Source of the DNA: JAEKNW01 sp963677815
Lineage (GTDB): Bacteria > Cloacimonadota > Cloacimonadia > Cloacimonadales > JAFGVF01
Reading direction: 5' to 3'
Assembly: GCA_963677815.1 (NCBI GenBank)
Contig: OY782499.1
Span: 1,612,001 to 1,676,000, forward strand
Length of the DNA stretch: 64,000 nucleotides
Positions within the stretch are counted from its first letter, which is position 1; each line of letters opens with the position of its first letter. Below, piece by piece: positions 60,982 to 64,000 of this stretch. Made by a program: the position numbers and the translations under genes. The notes under the pieces are model-generated. The model was not told where the DNA came from, did not search any database, and saw nothing but the letters and a program-made list of their open reading frames with translations.

Positions 60982-63390
60982 ATGCGTAAAGCTTTAAAAA
61001 TGAGTCTGCTTTTAGGGACTATTTTAGTTCTTTTAGCTCTCACTGCATGTGGAGTTGACGGAGATTATAATAGCAATGAGAAGCCAACTATAAGTATTAC
61101 TTCTTGGGAAGGTGTTGAAGAAGCAGCTGCTCTTGATACTTTAGAAAGCTTAGTTTTCCAACAAAAAGTTTATTGGAACGCTAACGACAATGATGGAACA
61201 ATAGCTGGTGTGGCTTATAGAATTTTGGATGAAAATGACCAACCATTATCAACACCAGGTAACTCAGTGATTGATGATATGGGCGCTTTGGAATCAGTTG
61301 TTGATGAAAATGGGCAAGTACTCACTGGTTGGGTAGTACATTACAAACCAGGTGCAGATGAAAATATTCCATTAGCAAGTGAACTTGCTAAAAAAACTAT
61401 CTGGTCTCAATTACAATATGCAACTGTTAATTTCCCAGCTAATGAAGATGGACTTCCTGCTGATATCATCAGTAGCATCGAAGTTGTTTGTATTGATAAT
61501 ATGGGTGATATCAGTCCTATTGCTAAAAAGACTTTTAAAACAACATCATCAATACCAAACTGTATCTTATCCACATCAAGAGGTAATCCTGATGGTAAAC
61601 AAGTTGGTACTGGTCTTTATGTAACTTTCTCAATGTCTACAGAACCAGGTGACCCTTTTGGAATTCCAGGTGCTGATTACTTTGAATATAAAGTAGGAAA
61701 ATATGTTTATGATGAAGATGCTGATTCTCTTGATATCCCAGAGTTAATAGAAGAATCTGATTGGTTTAAAACCAGCGAAGGTAGAGTTCTTTTAACAAAA
61801 GATGCTTATACTTCTGTAGAATCTAATGCAATCCTTACTGCTGATTTTGATGGTATTGAAGAAGACGCTACTCAGTTAACATTCACAAGAGTTACTGCTC
61901 ATGCTTATAACTATGCTGGTGTTATGTCTAATCAATCTGTAATTGAATTTGCTGTTAAAGAAGGATTTCATCCTAATACTTTAATTTATCCTCAGAAAGT
62001 TTATGGTCTTGGTGATTATCATTACAGAGATTATACTGAAGCAAGTGATTTAGAAACCTATCCATATATACTTAAAGATGGTGATATCCCGGTTATCTAT
62101 GCAAAAAACTTCTTCTTGAATAATGAAGGTATAAATTCTGCTGTTAATTCTACAAACTTTAAAATTTATGCAAAATGGGGCTTCTCAGGTCAGTATGGTA
62201 ATGCACCAACATCTTCTACAGGTGCTTTTGAATATACTGATAATCCTTATGATACAGAGATTGGTCGTGTACTTAATGAAGCTGACGGTAAAGACTATTA
62301 TTCTGAAATTGTTGCTTATGATTTACGTTTTGATGATGAACCATATGATTTCTATGCATTATCCCAAGATCCTGAAAATATAGTTACTCACGATGATGGA
62401 ACTGAATGGTTACGTGTACCAAAAAATAGTGTTTGGGCAATTTCAAGAGGTTTAGAATTAGGAAACCTTGAAAATGGACTACATAAATTTGAAGTTTCAG
62501 CAGTTGACTTACAATATGAAAGTGACCCAACACCAGCTGTCTTTGAATTTGAATTAATAAATTATATACCTAAATCAGAAAGACAAAGCACTCTTGTGAT
62601 TGATGCTTCTACATTCTCTGTAACAGCAGGTGATTACATGGCTGCACATGCTGATTCAGTTTATATGAATGCTCTTAACGATTTTGCTAATGTTGATTTC
62701 TGGGAAAGATTAGACTTACAAGTTAACTCAGGTCTTTCTGCTCAAAAATACGGTATTCCTTATCCAGATTTGTTAAAATATAAGACTATTATTTACCGTG
62801 AAGAATCAAGCTCAAATACAGAAAACATAGTTTATGATCACGATGCTTTGAAACTTTTCCTTAATAATGGTGGTAATTTAGTAATCTCTGCAGCATCTAA
62901 CTTAAAGGGTATTAATGATCAATTCGTTAATAAAAATAAGAATATCTTTAGAAAATACTTTGGTATTCAGTATGAACTAGATGCAATCATTGCTCATAGT
63001 TTAGCATCAGAACCATATATTTTAGGAGCAAATCCTACTGAATCTGCAAGTAGTATTGGTAGTTTACCAGATTTTAACTTACAAGTAGGTCCATATAGTT
63101 TCTTAATAAATCTTTATGGTGGTTTGTATAATTTCTCTTACTTTGCTGAAGATTACGCTGAACCTGGTGATACTCAAACTCAGGTTCTCTACAGATCTGT
63201 TGCTAAAGAAGTTGCAGTTGGAACACCATATGCTCCTCAAAACCAAGAAACATTTGATAGGTTTAACAACTTAGCATTTGCTATTTCAAAAGTTACTGCC
63301 CAAAACAGATGTATTATGACTTCTTTCCCAATTTCATTTATGGAAGAAGAAGAGGTTAAACAGTTCTTTAATGAAATCTTAAATGATTAA
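60982..63390 (+). CDS. Large lipoprotein of unknown function
   Basis: About 802 residues. Signal peptide RKALKMSLLLGTILVLLALT ends in the lipobox LTAC, Cys near residue 23. A beta-rich N-terminal domain follows (SNEKPTISITSWEGVEEAAA), then several Ig-like or Fn3-like strands (IAGVAYRILDENDQPLSTPG; GLHKFEVSAVDLQYESDPTP near 510) and a domain from about 560 with YHDALKLFLNNGGNLVISAA-like pattern, resembling a class-I glutamine-amidotransferase-like fold. No catalytic motif is certain. ATG 60982 is 7 bases after GGGAGG; ATG 60976 is too close to it. A terminator follows the gene. Confidence 0.72.
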   Translation: MRKALKMSLLLGTILVLLALTACGVDGDYNSNEKPTISITSWEGVEEAAALDTLESLVFQQKVYWNANDNDGTIAGVAYRILDENDQPLSTPGNSVIDDMGALESVVDENGQVLTGWVVHYKPGADENIPLASELAKKTIWSQLQYATVNFPANEDGLPADIISSIEVVCIDNMGDISPIAKKTFKTTSSIPNCILSTSRGNPDGKQVGTGLYVTFSMSTEPGDPFGIPGADYFEYKVGKYVYDEDADSLDIPELIEESDWFKTSEGRVLLTKDAYTSVESNAILTADFDGIEEDATQLTFTRVTAHAYNYAGVMSNQSVIEFAVKEGFHPNTLIYPQKVYGLGDYHYRDYTEASDLETYPYILKDGDIPVIYAKNFFLNNEGINSAVNSTNFKIYAKWGFSGQYGNAPTSSTGAFEYTDNPYDTEIGRVLNEADGKDYYSEIVAYDLRFDDEPYDFYALSQDPENIVTHDDGTEWLRVPKNSVWAISRGLELGNLENGLHKFEVSAVDLQYESDPTPAVFEFELINYIPKSERQSTLVIDASTFSVTAGDYMAAHADSVYMNALNDFANVDFWERLDLQVNSGLSAQKYGIPYPDLLKYKTIIYREESSSNTENIVYDHDALKLFLNNGGNLVISAASNLKGINDQFVNKNKNIFRKYFGIQYELDAIIAHSLASEPYILGANPTESASSIGSLPDFNLQVGPYSFLINLYGGLYNFSYFAEDYAEPGDTQTQVLYRSVAKEVAVGTPYAPQNQETFDRFNNLAFAISKVTAQNRCIMTSFPISFMEEEEVKQFFNEILND

Positions 63391-63412
63391 TTTAAAATAG
63401 AATGTAAATAAC

Positions 63413-63445
63413 AAAAGATGGCAACTTAGACGGTTGCCATCTTTT
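63413..63445 (+). terminator. Intrinsic terminator after the large lipoprotein
   Basis: Perfect stem AAAAGATGGCAAC / GTTGCCATCTTTT with a 7-base loop followed by TT, about 20 bases after the stop and 20 before the next ribosome site. Confidence 0.9.
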
Positions 63446-63466
63446 TTGCTATAAAAAGGAGAAAAT

Positions 63467-64000
63467 ATGAAAAAGAATTTATTTAGAAGCTTATTATTAC
63501 TTGGCTTAATACTATTTACACTTGCTTGTTCTAGTAATAAAGTTGATCCACTTGATGGAGGAGAAATGATGTTTTGGAAGGTCTCTGATGGAGATTCTTC
63601 AGTATATCTACTTGGCTCAATCCATTTTGGAAAGGCTGAGTTTTTCCCTATGCCAGATCTTATAGAAAAGGCATATTCTCAAAGCAATATTTTAGGTGTT
63701 GAAGTAAATATGCTGGCTGTGGATCAAATGGCTATGCAAAATTTTATGATGCAAAATATGTATTATCAGGATGGAAGTAAATTGTTAGACCATCTTAGTC
63801 CTGACACGCAAGCTTTACTTGAAGATTTTCTTAAGACTAAGGGTATGGATTTAGCCATGTTTGCAGGAATGAAACCAGGTGCTCTAATTTTAACTATTTC
63901 TGGTATAGAAGCTCAAAATGCTGGACTTGACCCTCAATATGGAATCGATATGCACTATCTAATCAAAGCTCAGCAAGAAGGGAAAAATATTGTAGAATTT
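63467..64000 (+). CDS. TraB/GumN-family lipoprotein (partial)
   Basis: 178 residues to the window edge. Lipoprotein signal MKKNLFRSLLLLGLILFTLA then Cys (LACSS). Motifs MMFWKVSDGDSSVYLLGSIH, FGKAEFFPMPDLIEKAYSQS and GVEVNM match TraB/GumN domains, a tiki/TraB-type metalloprotease-like fold with the first His in GSIHF and a Glu in GVEV. The C-terminal half is off the window. Start ATG has AAGGAG 5-9 bases before it. The role is unknown in this group. Confidence 0.85.
   Translation, partial: MKKNLFRSLLLLGLILFTLACSSNKVDPLDGGEMMFWKVSDGDSSVYLLGSIHFGKAEFFPMPDLIEKAYSQSNILGVEVNMLAVDQMAMQNFMMQNMYYQDGSKLLDHLSPDTQALLEDFLKTKGMDLAMFAGMKPGALILTISGIEAQNAGLDPQYGIDMHYLIKAQQEGKNIVEF

Overview
The window is an AT-rich bacterial chromosome segment, roughly one third G+C by eye. 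Several secreted proteins have N-terminal signal peptides and C-terminal sorting domains with a YPNPFNP-type motif and a FlgD-like Ig fold (genes ending at 15320, 19639 and 44867). Together with TolQ/TolR/TonB-type genes, lipoprotein signals and lipoproteins of unknown function, this points to a Gram-negative member of the FCB assemblage. Cloacimonadota or a similar candidate phylum is my best guess, but the sequence alone does not settle it.

1-9.8 kb is an accessory island. It holds the tail of a type I restriction-modification methylase, its specificity subunit, and then three overlapping or abutting genes (TIGR02391-like, DUF2971-like, SIR2-like/DUF4917-like). A large three-helix membrane protein, a tyrosine recombinase broken by one nonsense codon, three copies of an AT-rich repeat, and a YhcG-type PDDEXK nuclease follow. 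9.8-19.7 kb carries cell-envelope and secreted proteins: an L,D-transpeptidase, a DUF4932-like metalloprotease, a TrmB-regulated operon with an FG-GAP protein and a hydrolase-TPR protein, and a sorted surface protein. 19.7-31.6 kb contains a decayed AbiE toxin-antitoxin pair, a three-gene GHKL-ATPase/STAS-like/membrane operon, a 1648-residue GLUG-repeat protein, an AAA-DUF4143 ATPase and a frameshifted lipoprotein gene.

32-45 kb has two sigma-54 activators with TPR sensor regions, each divergent from a small gene of 65-67 codons. Between them lie a MerR-controlled operon (MerR, alpha/beta-hydrolase lipoprotein, cupin lipoprotein, iron-type alcohol dehydrogenase) and an asparaginase. 45-51.5 kb is metabolic: folP-coaE-pyruvate kinase, an ExbB-ExbD-TonB-like operon, and adenosine deaminase. 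52-61 kb is a conserved core: infC-rpmI-rplT-pheS-pheT, a ZapB-like coiled coil, zapA, 6S RNA, rny, ymdB, folD. infC appears to start at an AUA codon behind a leader that contains a terminator and a possible antiterminator. The window ends with a large lipoprotein and the start of a TraB/GumN-family lipoprotein.

The intergenic DNA is the most unusual part. At least five families of palindromic dispersed repeats can be aligned by eye. One is a 170-360 bp full-length imperfect hairpin with near-perfect terminal inverted repeats, four complete copies plus a half copy. Two of those copies have a second, 40-bp palindromic unit inserted at the same internal site, and that unit also forms a free tandem array at 35.0 kb. 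Several hairpin elements end within a few bases of ribosome binding sites or stop codons, so they may shape transcription or mRNA ends.
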